Source: Polytrichum commune
Taxonomy: Eukaryota; Streptophyta; Polytrichopsida; Polytrichales; Polytrichaceae
Length of the DNA: 64,000 bases
NCBI GenBank assembly: GCA_950295325.1
Contig: OX485809.1
Coordinates: forward strand, 36,277,081-36,341,080
Reading direction: 5' to 3'
Position numbers and translations under genes: made by a program. The notes beneath the pieces are model-generated. The model worked only from the letters and a program-made list of their open reading frames with translations. It did not search any database and was not told the DNA's origin. Shown one piece after another: positions 11,601 to 26,600 of the stretch (its first letter is position 1; each line of letters starts with the position of its first letter).

Positions 11601-14600
11601 GTTGTAGTGAGGGGGGAGAAAATAATGACGAACCTGTATTAGGAGCAAGCTTATAAAAGTGCATAGAGGCAGGAGTGACACATGCCAGCCCAAAGGAGTA
11701 AATTTTTAGTAGTGTGCCATTGTCAATGAGCAGAGTGAGCAGCAGATATCCAAAAATCTCTGCTACCATGTAGGTAAGTGGTCGACCTAGCACATCCCAT
11801 TTGTATGGATTGGGCTCCCTTCCCAACATGCGATTCTCTAAATCAAGAGCACTCAGTTGCACAAGACCTCTTCCCAGATTGAAGGGAGGAAACAGGTGGT
11901 ACAAATATACCAGCTTGTCATTTAAAGCCTGCATCCAATATATACACCACCAACATTGATATACATCCTTGTCAGTCATGTCTCACAAGATACTACATGG
12001 CAATCTAGAAATTCATAGGGCCTGTCCACCATCCAATACATCGAACCTATTCCAACAAGTACTTTTTTACAAAAAAATTCCAACAATGCACAATATTTGC
12101 AATCCCCCCTGAACCTCGTTGTAAAGTGCATTTACCTTCGTTTCATCAATATCACCCATAACTAGACTTCCAACAAGCATGCCAAAGCCCGTCACAAAAT
12201 GTATTCCTGCAATCGCCACCTGCAAGTAACAAGTCCATTTTAATCAATCCCTCATTCATTGCTTGGACAATACCCTCAAGGAGTGGATACTCTCATGTCA
12301 TTCACAAGGACTAGGTCACCAGCTCGAGGGGGTAACTGGACATAAACATTTGGGACCCATCTTCTCTAGGCCCTCTGATCATGGAGAGCTACAGCTTAGT
12401 TTCATTTTGAGGGTGGGGGAGGACGAGGGTTATGCTCTAGGGAAGTCATCCTCTTTCCCAACTATGCAAGGCCACCTCAGGCGCCAAGTGGTTATGGAAC
12501 TTGGGTCTTTATGAACTGCACATCTGCCATCCCTCAAGTAGAGTAGCCCATGAGAAAATTACATCGATCTTCTGATAGGTAGAAGATAATCTTCCTGGAA
12601 CTCAGTGGGAAAGATACGTGTATTATGATTGTATACCTGGGCATTTGCATGATTGGAGAAGCCGAAAGAATAGCAATACGTAAGAGGGATAACGGATGCG
12701 CCAAAAGACATCAGAAGCAGCACTGCAGCTCCAGCTTTAGTGGGTGAACCAATAAATGACTGATCTTGATAAGCCACAAAAACTAGCATGGTAATAGCCA
12801 CTGTAGCTGCATAGATGATCATATCCCATGAATATGTTGCTGCCCAGTATGCAACACAGCCTGCTCCGCTCACCATCTACAAACCAAACTCCCAACTTAG
12901 AATGTAAAGAGATGTGGCAACAAACAAAGTACCATAGAGGTCTTTCTATTCTCTATTCCAACAGAATAGAATTATATTCCCCTGAAATGATGCCACGTGT
13001 CATTCTTAACATTAGTTCCAACCTACTAAAATCCCTTGTGGAGACCACATCCCAGCACTAGCAAAGATGGAATAGAGTACCTTCTATGAACTAGGTAATA
13101 AATGCGAGGAGCCCAACCCACCAAGCCGAAGTAGCGGCAAGATGGATACTGAGTGACTATTACAACCAAATGGCAGGATAGCACATATCCATTACCAGAC
13201 ATAGTGGTCAAACGATGGCAGGGTCATCCATTATGGGTGATAATGTGCCTCCTCATATCCAATCAAGAATAAGGATTGTGGGTGTTATTTGGTTCAATTT
13301 TCATGTTCTCCAGCTTCTCCCATTTAGATCTCCACCACAAAACTTGTGTTGCATTAGCAAATCTATGATGAAGAATTAGCAAAAATTAGACCTTCCCTAA
13401 TTTGAATTGCATGTTTGTTGATTCCTTAATGGAATACATAGATCTTCCCAATTGTGTTCACTACTGAGTGCGGAGTAGTTGATAAAATTTGAAGTTGTAG
13501 TTCAATCTCTTTCAAAAAGCGGCTTTATGGTGTTTGTTCATTGATCCTCACCGAACCACACACCAATCAAACATAGATGTCCAGTTAAGAAAAGTAACCG
13601 AATAGCACTTACATACCTTAGACACATAAGCAGAATTGCTTAACCTGATCACTACAGTAGTGAAAGGCAGGTGAGGATGATCGAATTGTGGAGAGTAAGA
13701 CAAGTACCTGAAGTAGTTTGGCTTTCACAACACGCTCGCGCACAATGAAGACTGCGTAACTTGCTCCAAGGTAACAGAATGGGATGAGGATGAAGAGTGC
13801 AGCCAAGACAGTGAGAACTGTTTGAAGCTCCAGTGATTCAGTCTTGGTGAGGGGGAGTGGGTGGCTGAAAACATTGAGTGTGGCTGAACTATCATTCAAG
13901 TTTGTCTTGAGCCTTGCCTCTGTAAGCTCCTGGATTAGAGCTGGCAGCGCATGATCCGAGGTGGTGTTGAATAACAGAGTAACAGGGGAGAAGATCCCCT
14001 GCCCAGTTGATGAATCCACCACTGTGGTTAGGGTTTTGTTGAATAAACTCCAGTTTGGATTGACTCTGCTTCCATAAGCAGTAGAGCTGTTGAACAGCTG
14101 CTGGAATTGCGTCATGTTCAAGGTTTGAAGACTTGATGTATTCAGCTCTGGCCACAACGTGTCGTTGAATATGAGAGCACCTGACATTACCAGAAGAGTG
14201 TTAGAAAAGTAAATTTCCAGAAAAAACTCTTCGAAAAAGGAATTTGCACCTAAGAGATCTCTATCCTTCTTCTTTGAATTGAAACATAATGTGCAAGGTT
14301 TTTGCATTTGATATAGTCGAACAATATTGATCCTTCACTACACCTTTCTCACAACCGTTACAGAACCTAACATTCTGGATCACACATGACAATTGTAACC
14401 CATACTATACAATATATAAACCTATGATGTGCATATGGAGCAGAGCCCACTAGTTGCTGCATCCATGTCCATAATTTTTTTACTATGGATGAAAAGTGGA
14501 CATGATGCTGGAAAACATGTTGAGATGGCTCTCCCACCCATCGTTGTATCCACATTTGAATGCTAAACATGAATGCAGGCATCCACTTTTTCCAACAAGT

Positions 14601-17600
14601 TAAGCCCATTTCTTACCAACACAAACTCTCAACAAACATAATGAGACGAGCAATCAATGACCTTGTATCCTCTTGTATTGCCACCTAAAGGAGATTGATT
14701 TACCTAAATAGTTTAGGGTACTTGAAATTGGTGAGCTCTTAATCATGTCTTTTTGCAAGACTATGCGAAATCAGATTCTTCCCCCTCCCCCATGGGGATG
14801 TGGCTATGGCAACCGGTGGGAGAATGCACCCCAATCCGCATCTACATCCGCAAAGCAAAGCAAAAAGTGGATGGATGCGAGAGGATTACAGATACAGATA
14901 TGGGAACCAGTGCTTGCTCTAAGTCAGAAGTTTGGTTTCTCAGAATTTTACTACAAATATGCGGCATGAAGCCTATATTGGTCTTGGTACTATGGGCAGT
15001 GCTTTGCAGCTTACCAAATCTGGTCGGTGCTTGCAAATACGTCTGAAGGAGCTGCTCGCTTAGTTGAACACTGTTGTTCAAGTTCTCTTGTGCTTGATAC
15101 TCAAGGTAATCACTTCCAGTCAGGACGGGCATTGAAACAGGTGACATCCTTGCTACAGGGACGATTGATTTCTGAGATGATGCCTTGAACATGCTAAAAT
15201 CAAGTTGTAGTGCAGGACCCGCTGGGTCAATGTTGAGCTTCAGAATCAGCATAACCAATGCAATGGCAAAGACTGGCAGAAACACAGAGTTGGCCAAACC
15301 CTGCATGAAACAAAACAAGTTTCACAAATATGCTAAGCTCCACGGATGACAAAATGTAATGCACACTCAGAGATGAAGATAATTTCACAAGCATGAAAAG
15401 TGGTCCACAAAATACACAGGTAAGTATGAATGTTGAAGTAGGAAGTGGAATCTATTAGACTGCTACAAATCAAAAACTAGAGAGTGAAAACAACGATAGA
15501 TGATAATTGAAGACAACAGTCTACTCTTCAATACCATTCTTGAACTTACTACAAATCTAAATTTACTCAATTAGCATCCATACCATCTGGTCCTTCCATA
15601 GTTGACCAGAATAGCACAGACTGCTCATAGAAAATGCTGACCCTTGAAGGTCCGGGAGGCCCGGAATGGGCCTCAAGATGTCATATGAGGGGTTTAAGAT
15701 TACTTCTAGACGTTTTTGGCTGACAGTGTCAAAAGTGGCCCTTAAAAAAATTAGCCCATTCATCATATGCATTATTCCAATCGGAGCGTACATATATGTA
15801 GAACGAGAAATTAGGGAGGGAGTTTTGAGCTCGTAAATGACCTAGAGCATATATATCTAATCACACATGACTTTATCTTCACTGCCTCTTTTTGATGAGT
15901 TTTGCTAAATATGGAATGAATACCACAGACCAAATACAATATAAATTCAGAACTTGTTGGGGATTTGCAAAACTCGTCACATTTCCCATGTAAATACAAT
16001 CCTGGTCCTTTCAGGGTTAAGGTCAGCTCTTATTGCAAGACCAGTTGCAGAAGAATGGTGTTGTACTAGAAAATTTTGGGAGAGAAAAGGGTTACCTTGA
16101 GATCACGTTTTGCTATCACAAAACGCTTCTTAAAAATCTGGCCAAATGCTCGTGTGAAGCTGCTTTGTGATGTTCTTCTGGTATGCTTATAAGAAACAGG
16201 GATGACGACATCATGTGTATTATTATGAGCTCCATTAGCAGATCCATTAGGAATTCCATCCTCATGCGATCCATTTGTTCCTTCTTGCTGTGATCCATTC
16301 TCAATCTGCCCAAAATTCTTGGTTGCACCAGTTGCTGCTTGTGGTGGAGCCACCATACCATTATCATCTGCTACAGCACCATCACCGGCTAGGCGAAGGA
16401 AAACTTCCTCCAAGGTTGTCATAGACACACCATAGCCACCAATGTGCAACTCATTTTTCTTCTCTTCAAGCTCCTGAAACAAGTGGGTGAAAGCGCCCTT
16501 GTTGGAAAGAGGTAATTGAAAGGCCATCTCTCCTCCTGCTGAGCTTAACAGGACAGCCTGAGGAACATGCTTTGTCACTAAACTGGAGACTGTTGCATCA
16601 TGGCATTCAGCACTGCTCCGGGTCATAACCAGGTTGTATCCAACTCCAAACTTTGCCTGCCCCCACCACATCATTTTGTAAATTATCACACCCAGAGAAA
16701 CACGTGCAAAGAAAGAAAGAGGACTCCGATGTTGTCACCGGGGATGACTTCTATATGTAATTCCAAAACAGGCATCACGAGAATTGAAGGGCCTCCAAAG
16801 ACTTCTGCTCCTTTCAAAGGAGGACACCTTGAAAGGGTGCAGACAAGCCAGCCTGCACCTATTTCCTCCAAAGCCATCTGAGTACTATTCTGGCCTTAGG
16901 CAGCTTAATCTCATAGTTCCCATGTGACCTTGGGTTTAAACCACCCGAAGCAAGTGTAGTGTTGATTGTTTCAAAATGCATAAAACAGTCCTATTAGTGT
17001 GGGTGATAAATTAGTGTGAAAAATATTTAGCATTGGCCACACTAATTTTCTAGTCGAGGAAGAAATAACGTGGGTCCAAGACCCTGGGTCTTCCCCTAAG
17101 TCTTCGTAAAGACTTCCAACCAACACATTGAGAATTAGTTACGGACAAAAGTAACACAAATTACAAGGATCACCCACATTATTTTTCTTAAAATATAAAT
17201 CAGTGTGGCCCGCGCTAATTCTCAAATTGAGCTCTAGAAAATTACTGCGGCCCACAGTTATAGGCAAATTCAGTGTATTTACCTGTACTTGAAGCAGACT
17301 CACCTCAATAGTGAACTTCAAATGGCAACTGCACGAATTATATGTATAGCTACTCTTTACCAACTTGTATGACTCTGCTTAGATGTGTTAGCCAACAAGG
17401 AGTAATTTAGTCTCAAATGTCCACTACACCGTTTATGGTATTTAGTGCCACTTACTATTTGGAATTATGCAATGCTATAATTATTTACAAAAAGATTTAT
17501 ATGATTATTTAAGTCGTTGGGACATTCTAGAACATCAACATCTTTACTTATCAAAACATACATCAGTAGGTCAAAGTTACAGCACTACATAACTCCGAAT

Positions 17601-20600
17601 AGTAAGTGACACTCAATACCGTCAACAATGTAGTGGATGTACACATCCCTAGTCTTTTAAGGCTTAGTAGCCTTTCCGGGTAGCGCTCATCTCAGGAGAT
17701 TAAGAAGCATTGCAATTCTCACCTTCAGAAAGAGGCTACTTCCACAGCATCTCAATTTCCCTTCGCTCATAATTGCGATTCTATCGCACAGTAGGTCAGC
17801 TTCATCCATGTAATGGGTCGTCAGCACAATGGCGCGCCCTTTCTTGAATGTGCGCAGCAATTCCCACACTCCCCTCCTTGACTGGGGGTCGAGCCCTGAG
17901 GTCGGCTCATCCAAGAACACCACCCTTGAATTGCCCATCATTGCCAGTCCGATCTACACAATTTCCAACAAAAATTAAAAAAGGATCAACTAAGCCACAT
18001 CATCATCTACAACCTCATTCCCAAGCCATCTTCTTCGCAATACATGGAGGGCATCTACTCAGATTATTTCAACAGAGGCTCAAATGGTAGCAATAATGTT
18101 GGGCAGGCGTTATAATTGGCACTAAACCCTGGGCTGGTTATCAGTGCGGTTCCTTCATTTCATAACCGCAATTCTCAGAATTTCAAATAACTTCATTTGA
18201 TTCATAACCGTGGTCCTCAAAAAATCAAAACCCAGTCAACTAACCCTTTATAAAAACCACCGATTTTCACTTGGCTCTATGTAGTGTGAACTTAAAAAAA
18301 CCCACGACTGGAGGTTCTTCTTGAATTCTAATTTATTAAAGTAAAATATATTAAAATATATTATCATTCATTAATAAATAAATACAAAGTGGAACGAGAA
18401 GTTATTAACAAAATCAAATGCCCGCCTGATGCTGGTTAGTACCTGTAGCTTGCGTTTCATGCCTCCGGATAGGCTGGAAGCAGGTGAGTTCATCTTATCA
18501 GACAAACCAAGTCTTGAGACCATATCTTGCACATCCTGGTCAACATAGAGCTTGGGGACGCCCTTCAGTGCAGCAAATAGCTCCAAATGTTCCTTCACAG
18601 TCAGGTAGCTGAACAGCACATTCTGCTGTGGGCACACACCGATAGTCCTGTTTTGGTACAGAGAGTCATGCTTACAATATTAGAATTACAACAGTCAAGT
18701 ATGCACTTTCTACAATTTACCTCAAAGCTCAATCACCTGATAGAGTTATCCGAAAAGTCTCTAGGTCAAACTCCAGGTGAGTTGACCAAAACATGAGTTT
18801 GAGAGCGTATGCATAAAGTCACCAAAGTTTTCTTAAGACTTGAATTAACAACCGGCTTTGTAGATTGTCAAACTAGGATCGATGGTGGTCCAAGCTAGCC
18901 TTGCATACGTCAAGCCAGGATGTAGGGTGGCGGGTCCTATGGGTCAGACCCTACTTCACTCGAAAGTGTTTAGGTTGAAAGAGGAGGGCCAAGGGAAGAG
19001 AGCTTCACCTAACTTTCAAAATTAGGCACTCACACAAGACGCTCTAATGATCTCTTGATAGAAAGGTCCCTCAAAGAGAGACCAAAGTCTTACTTTGGTT
19101 CATCTTACTTCTTGCAAATAACTCTCATGCAAAGACAAACATGGTCGACTTTGAAAGGAACATGGTTACAAATATGATGATTTTGAACTAACGAAACGCT
19201 GACCATGACTACCAGTTGCAATAACAACGCAAAACCTTAACATTCCCAAAATTCCAAAGTGTTCATTCATGTCCTAGCTAAGCCTATTGGCATTTTTAGG
19301 AAAGAAACAGAGTAATCAAAATATGAGAACCTGCGAATATCATTCATGTTATTTCTTATACTGTGGCCCCAGATGAACGCATCTCCCCCAGTGGGTCTGA
19401 TGAGGCCAGTGAGCATGGATATAGTTGTGGATTTTCCAGCTCCATTGTGACCCAGCAACGCTGTAATTTGATCATCAAAAATCTCCAGTGATAGGCTTTC
19501 CACTGCCACTTTTCTCCCAGGATACACCTTCCTCAAATTGCTGATTTTGACTGCAGGTTGCCGTCCATTTGACACGTATGGTTCACTGTAAGTAAACCCG
19601 GTTTCTTCTTCCTCCTCAAAGATTGTTGACAGTTTCTGGAATAAAAGAATCAAAACCATTTGGTTAATCTTTCCCATGTTGCATGGAGGATCCTTTCTGC
19701 TTACACAGGCAACACTGACAAATAGATTGATACACTGCAAAATAATTTCCTTTGACATAGCTGTGGCACACAAATAATCCTTAAAGTGTCTCAACAATCA
19801 CTGCAAAATTATCCTCTCAATAATCAGCTTTCTATGTTTCTTTAAAGCCAAGTTGCATGCCCAAATGTGATCGAGACCTTTATTGGCCACTGATTTAGTG
19901 AGAGAGAGGCAACCCTCTAAACCCCTGTGGACCCTCAAAAATCAAGTGACTGGGGACTTGAGAGGGTGTGCTCTCTCTAAATAATCAATGGCCAATGAAG
20001 ATTTATGATATATATGGACTTTATGGGCGATATGAGCATGCAGCATTGAGCCAACAAACTTTGAAAGCTGAATATATTGAGAGAAACGTTTTAAAGTGAC
20101 TATAGGAGTTGCTCTTATATATATGTTTACATCTTGGAATTTATCTAAGTTTCCATAAACTACAATATTGGGTTCCGAACAAATTTTACTGACCTGGTAT
20201 TTAGCCTTCCCAGCTATTTGCCCTCGCCAGAAAGACGGTGTGAACAAAAACAAAGGTGGTTGTGGGGAGCCATACTCTGATGGCAGGACTTGCTCCAAGT
20301 ACCTAACCACATAATTACTTTATGAGATTCACAAGAAATGATAGAGACAGAGCACTCCATGCAACAATTTTTTTTGTTTACAAAGAGATAAAGTCGAAAA
20401 TTTAATCATTGTTAATACAAGTGCATAAATCAGCATGGGATTCACAAGAGATGCATACCAAGCTACAGCAGCGTATAAAAAAGTATCTGCCAATAGAAGG
20501 ATGAGAATCCATGCCATTGAAAACTCATCCTCGAATATGCTGCCCCAAGTCATACCAAATCCAGCACCCTCATAGTGACCCACAAGATCCGCTCCTGTGT

Positions 20601-23600
20601 ACACACAATTAGTGTGAGATGATTGCCTATTCCAAATCATGTCAACAGCGAACTTCCTCACAATTTTCGGAGCTCACATGAATATCTTATTCATTGTCAA
20701 AATGAAGATTCTTGTGGACATTAAATGGTCATATAGGTTCCCCCCCAATTATGTTGAGGACTCTCATGAGCCTAGAATGGTTATCATATTTGAGCATGTA
20801 ATCCAATCTCTTTTAAACACCTGATCTGTTCTTACGTCCACACTGAACCACACACCACTCAAATATAGCTGTCTGATTAGGAAAAATGACCATGAAAGGC
20901 CCACTTACCTTATCATCTTTACTAACTGAACATTCTAAGAGCTCCGCTCTAAAGTAATTTTACCAGATTCAGGGTTTGATATATTTGTCAAAAGTGGTAT
21001 GTCGAGAAAATCAATGTGAGAGTGCATAATGGAATTTAAAACTGCAAAGAAATACTGAACTGGAATCAGAACTTACCAAATGTGAACGCAGTAGGTGGCA
21101 ACAGGGCTGCTATCGACTTGCCATTAATTGCTTGGCCATCACTTGCTCGGAAGAAGATGTATCGAGGCATAATAGCAGCAAAGTGTACAAAAGGTGCAAC
21201 AATTGCTGCCAGCTTTGCCTTTGAAAAGAAAACAGTCAAAAAAAATCCTGCAAGGGATACATTTATAGAGTTAATCATAAATTAAACCTGCACTTTTGAC
21301 AGACATTTGTTGTAAAACATGCATTTTCCAACCAAAATTCAGCCAGCGAGTATCTCCAGCTTGCCTATGAGCAAACCATTGCAATCATTTCAGGACATAC
21401 ACAATTATTCAGCACATCCAGAGAAAGAAGCAGATGAACTGAATTTGCAAGCCCAGCACCCATATTTCCACCAAAATGGTGATAACTTACCGAAGGATAT
21501 AAGGGATGTTGAGAATAGGAAGAAGAGTACGAATAACAAGCTTGGGTCGCTGCACATCCATTGAATCCAGCACTGTAAGCCCAAAGAACAATGACCCACA
21601 AGAATCACATCTACAAAACTACAATTCTCAAGAATATATTTTCATTGATTAGTAAGATGATATTAGACTTATCCTTTCACTCAATGTAACTTTTGGTCAG
21701 AGTTCGTCGTCTTGCACAGAATGCCTTCCATGTTCAGTAAAGTTTCAATGCATGTTCGGAGGAAGTGTGGAGGTTTGAAAGAGGAATATTCTATATCTTT
21801 TCATTAAGGGTCAAACTCATTTTGGCATGCTAAGAGGTGCTAGAATGAGTTTGGTCCTAAATGAACCAAAATAGGTTGCTCATCGTACAAATTCAAACAT
21901 GGCCTCCAAGCATGCCCCACAAGTCGATTTTTTTTTTTTTTTTAAATTTAATTTAAAAAAAAATTTGTATGCAAATCACCAATGGGGCATCATAGGGGAT
22001 CAACTTCTGACAAAAAGTACTATTATTAAAGTTCAAGGTTACCTCTCTTCATTTATAAGCCTCAACACAAAACTTTCCAATACACTTTGTCATTGTCAAA
22101 TTTACTCGTCAGCTGTATCAATCCTAACAACCTAACTAATCCTAATAACCTAACCAATCCACTGCAACTCTTCATTCAACATAACGTTTCACCATAGCAC
22201 GATGGAAGGCTTGTTCTCATGGAAATTACAACACAAAATTCCAGAGATCAATAATTAGTAGTAAATATAATATATTAAATGAACCAATTCAAAGAAATAT
22301 GACATATTCAAAGAGTTATCCAATCTCACCTCCTTGGAAACACGGTCGTAGACAGCAACAAAGTGACAGACAAAGAGATCAAAAAGAAGACCGCCTGCAT
22401 GGATAGAGAGTAATGAGAAACTCCAGAATGATGATTAAATATCCAAATGTATTGAGGTATTCCTCGATGGTTCATTGAGCCTGAATATTTGAAATAATTA
22501 CTCACAAAAAGCCGGTTCACTAGTTTTTTTCCTTGAGGGATGTTGAGTAAGTTAATTATTTATAAAGATATGTACAAATTTCAGGGTAAAAACATACCAT
22601 ATATGTCACCACCCAGGAGAGCGAGAAAACCCAGGACTTCAACCCCATTATGTACATTGTCTCTTTGGCACGTGTTTCCTTCTCCTCCACCAAGGCCTGG
22701 GGACTCAACGGTAATGAAATTAATTACGTCACTGTATGCACAAGTCTTGTAGCAATTCCGATTTAAAAGTGGATGTGCAAATCTGATGTGCAATTTCGAA
22801 CACATTAATTCTCATCCTCAAAAAATCCTGGCAGTCATTTCAGCATAGAGAAGTACCAGGTTTCTTGTCAGAATTAGATAACATAGGCATCTCCTCAAAA
22901 CCAAGATTGTTCATTATTTGAAGCACCTCAGCTTGAAAGACAGTTGGTACTAAAACATCCGTTGTCATCACACTCTAGACTATTATAGCATGTAAGTATA
23001 TAAACAAAACCTGATGTTTCATCCTAATTACTGTCTATGACACACAAAAATCCTCCTTTGTGATGTGGCTGGCTGGTATACTAAAATTCATGCCAGATTA
23101 CAAAAAAATACAAAAAAAGTCTTAAAAGAGGAAAAAGACATTGTTCATTAGAACATGCTACATATATTATAAAACTAACCTTTACTAGCATGCCCAAAGG
23201 ATAAAGAGTGGTCAGGCACATCAACAAGCCCAACATAGGTCCCACCTGCCAAAGCACACTTCCCACATTAGACTTTCACTATCTCATCATGACAATCAAG
23301 GACTAACCAATTTGATGAAACTTGAATATATCAACTTCGAGATAGCTTCTTCTTGCCATGGAGGTTAAAATATCAAAGCTAGTTTTGAGTCTTGAGTGAA
23401 CTTCTGGGTTGACCATTTTTTGGAACCATCGCAGTCCCTAAGGCCTAAATGACTCAATTTGCTGTTGAGGGAGGACTTGCACAACATACTATTTGGCAAC
23501 ATGATTGAGAAATGAGAAACTTACTGCCTGGTAAAATCTGTTGCGAGAATGAGCAGCCACTGGAAAAGGAGAAGCCCACACTGGTTTATGAGATAGGACA

Positions 23601-26600
23601 TCTGCTTCTGCTCTTTTTGGAGCAAGCTTGAAGACGTATGAATTGACAGCATCCTGCTCACATGGACATATTTTTACTTGTCATATCATTAAATAAGTGG
23701 AACATACACACCAAGCATTTTAACCCTTAAGGTAGATGGGTCTTAAATGGTTAGTTTTTTTCCGATTAGCCTACTTCTCCTAGGATATGAAAGTCATTAT
23801 TAGTACGAGATGGTTAGCAAATCCAAATTGTGGCCGTAGAGAATTTCCTCATGATTTCGGAGCTCATATGAATATCTTGTTGAGTATCAAAGTGAAGATT
23901 CTCATGCTCATTAAATGTTCGTATAGGTCCCCAATTATGTTGACTGTTGAGCCTAGAATGGTGAGCATATTTTGAGCATGCAGTCCAATTTCTTTAAGCA
24001 CATGTCACATCGGTATCCATTCTTGGAGCCAAACCAAACCATATACCACTCAAATATGGGTGTTCAATTAAGATAAGTAACCAAATTAGCACCTCTACCT
24101 TAGAACATTATCCAATACTTGTTAGAAGTTTCTACAAATCGTCACGTATCCCGTACAAATAGACTCCCGGTCCTTTAACGGTTAACAATGTCACCAAGCA
24201 CTTCAAGAAGAGATTTCTGACCTGCAGACTGAGGAAACCAGAAGTATAGTAATTCTTATAGTAGGTAAGGAGACCCTTTCGCCGTTTATGCACCGCTTGC
24301 TGAGTACGAGGAACTGTAGTAAAATTCATCCGAATTTTGTAGTCCACATTTCCTCCAGCAGGATCCATTTTATTGATCACAATGATGGCCCATATTGGCT
24401 TGTCATTCTCAGTGTTGATTAGAGCAGAGTTCACAGCATCCTGCATCACAATAGCCATATCAAAAAATGCAAGTTGTACATTTGCGGAGCTTCAAATTAA
24501 ATTTTCCTAAAATTGGGCAGCTATGAGAAACCTTCCAGTTGTTCAGAAAACTGGTTTACCTGCTCACTTGAAAACGTCCCTCCATAAACTTCCTTGAAGA
24601 GCTGCACCCAGACATAAATCTCACAGTCAGAAACAAAAGCACAAACACAACACAATCACTTGACAGCGGGCAACATCGTAAGGTAAGATATGAAACCTTA
24701 GAACGGACCTTAAAACAGACACATTTAGCTCTGCATCCACTTCTTGTAATATATTAAACACACAATTAGTGTAAGATGATTAGCAAATCCACATCGTGCC
24801 TGTAAATGTTTTCCTCATACTTTTTGGAGCTCAATTGAATATCTCATTTTTCATAGTGGAATTTTTCTTTCTTATTAAATGATGATAAAGGTCTCCCACC
24901 ACCCACATTTATGTTAACTACTGAACCTAGAATGGTAAACAGATTTTGAGCACATAGTCCAATCTCTTTTAAACACATGTCTTATTGGTTTGTGTTCTTA
25001 GGTCCACACCTAACAATACACCAATCAAATATAGGTGTTTGTTTAAGATGAGTAACCGAATTAGACCCACTTACCATTATCAATGTCTCTAGAGAAAAAT
25101 ATCTACACAAGTACAAAGACGTTCTAAACCCATAAAAGTACATATTGCCAATATAGTTATCCTTTAATTCAACCAGATTTTTGGTCAGGAGTTGGTTATT
25201 TTGCATACAAAACTTTCCATGTTCAGTAAGTTTCTAGTGCATGCTTGGAGTTGGTGTGGAGGATTGAACAAAGAACATTGTATATCAGTTCATTGGTGGG
25301 CAAACTCATTTTGACATGCCAAGAGGTGCAAGAATGAGTTTTGCACCCAAGAATAAATTCGACCAAAAGTCAAGTTAAAGGGAAACTCTAATGTAGTTGT
25401 TCAGATTGACCCACATTGTGCCATAATGGTCAAAGTAAATTTTGACATGCTGTACTTTTACAAGTTGATATGAGAAAAATGAGGCATCAAAAGATGGGTG
25501 GATAATTCAGAACCTCAGTTTCAGTCAGCAGATGATTCACGAGTCCTGCCACCTCTGTTGTGTTCGGTGCAAATGTGATTCGACCGAGTGATAGAAGATT
25601 CCCCAACTGTAAGAAGCACATCATACCCATACATACAACAGTCAATCCTGTGAACATTTTCCATATTGGATGGTGTTAGAACAGAAAGGAAAGTATGATA
25701 AGGTCATTGGCACCATTTTCAAATGTATGCGTATGGGAAACGAGACTACATCACCATTACTACAGTTTTTCCAATCTCTTATTTTCTGGATCACCAAAGC
25801 ACAGTCGACACAATAGAGTTATCCTTTAATTCAACCATGGATTTGGTCAGGAATTGGTTGTTATCCATATAACACTTCCCATGTTTGTTATGATTTTGGT
25901 GCATGCTTGGAGTCTTGTGTGGAGGTTTGAAAAAAGTTCATTTTATACCTGTTCATTGAGGACCATGCTTAATTTAGCACCACTTGGCATGCCAAAATAA
26001 GTATGGTCCTCAATGAACAGATTTAGAAAGCTATTTGTTCAAACCTCCACACTGACTCCAAGCATGCACCGAAAACATACCAAACATGGAAAGTTTTATA
26101 TGCAAAACAACCAACTCCCGACCACAACTCTGATTGAATTAAAGGATAACTCTAATGTCAGAAAGACTCCCATGCTTGCTAATGAATATCCTATGGGATT
26201 CAGGAAGAGGATGAAATTTTCTTTGGCATGATGTGCTTTTTGCAAAAAAAAAATTGACATATGTGCCTTATCCACACATGGAGTAGCACACGAAACTACA
26301 CAGATGTTTGTGAACAACAAAATTAAAATTCCAGAAGAACTTACCAGCCAGCTGAACATATCTTTGAAGCGATTGACTTCATCGGCCTGTCCACTTTGGG
26401 CTTTACACAACAAGAAAAGAGTCAATAGCGGCATGGATATGTAATTCATCTCTTGTGTGCAGTGCATCCCAAAATCCAGAACAGAAAGAATTAAGATAAG
26501 TTGGCCTTAAATGGACACTAACAGCTCTACACTGGCTTCTTCTAAGATATTAAACACGTGATTAGTACGAGATTATTAGCAAATCCAAATCAAGATTAAC

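Noticed and set aside
21491-21578. Longer version of ABCA exon 12 starting at the upstream acceptor (TGCTGG)
   Set aside because: It gives the wrong phase; the acceptor at gtgcag before 21549 restores the conserved [13 protein letters not shown] helix.
23525-24440. Exon duplication in ABCA because exons 7 and 8 both start with DAVNS
   Set aside because: Similarity stops after five residues, and the second occurrence fits the normal family context after a GFLSLQ block.
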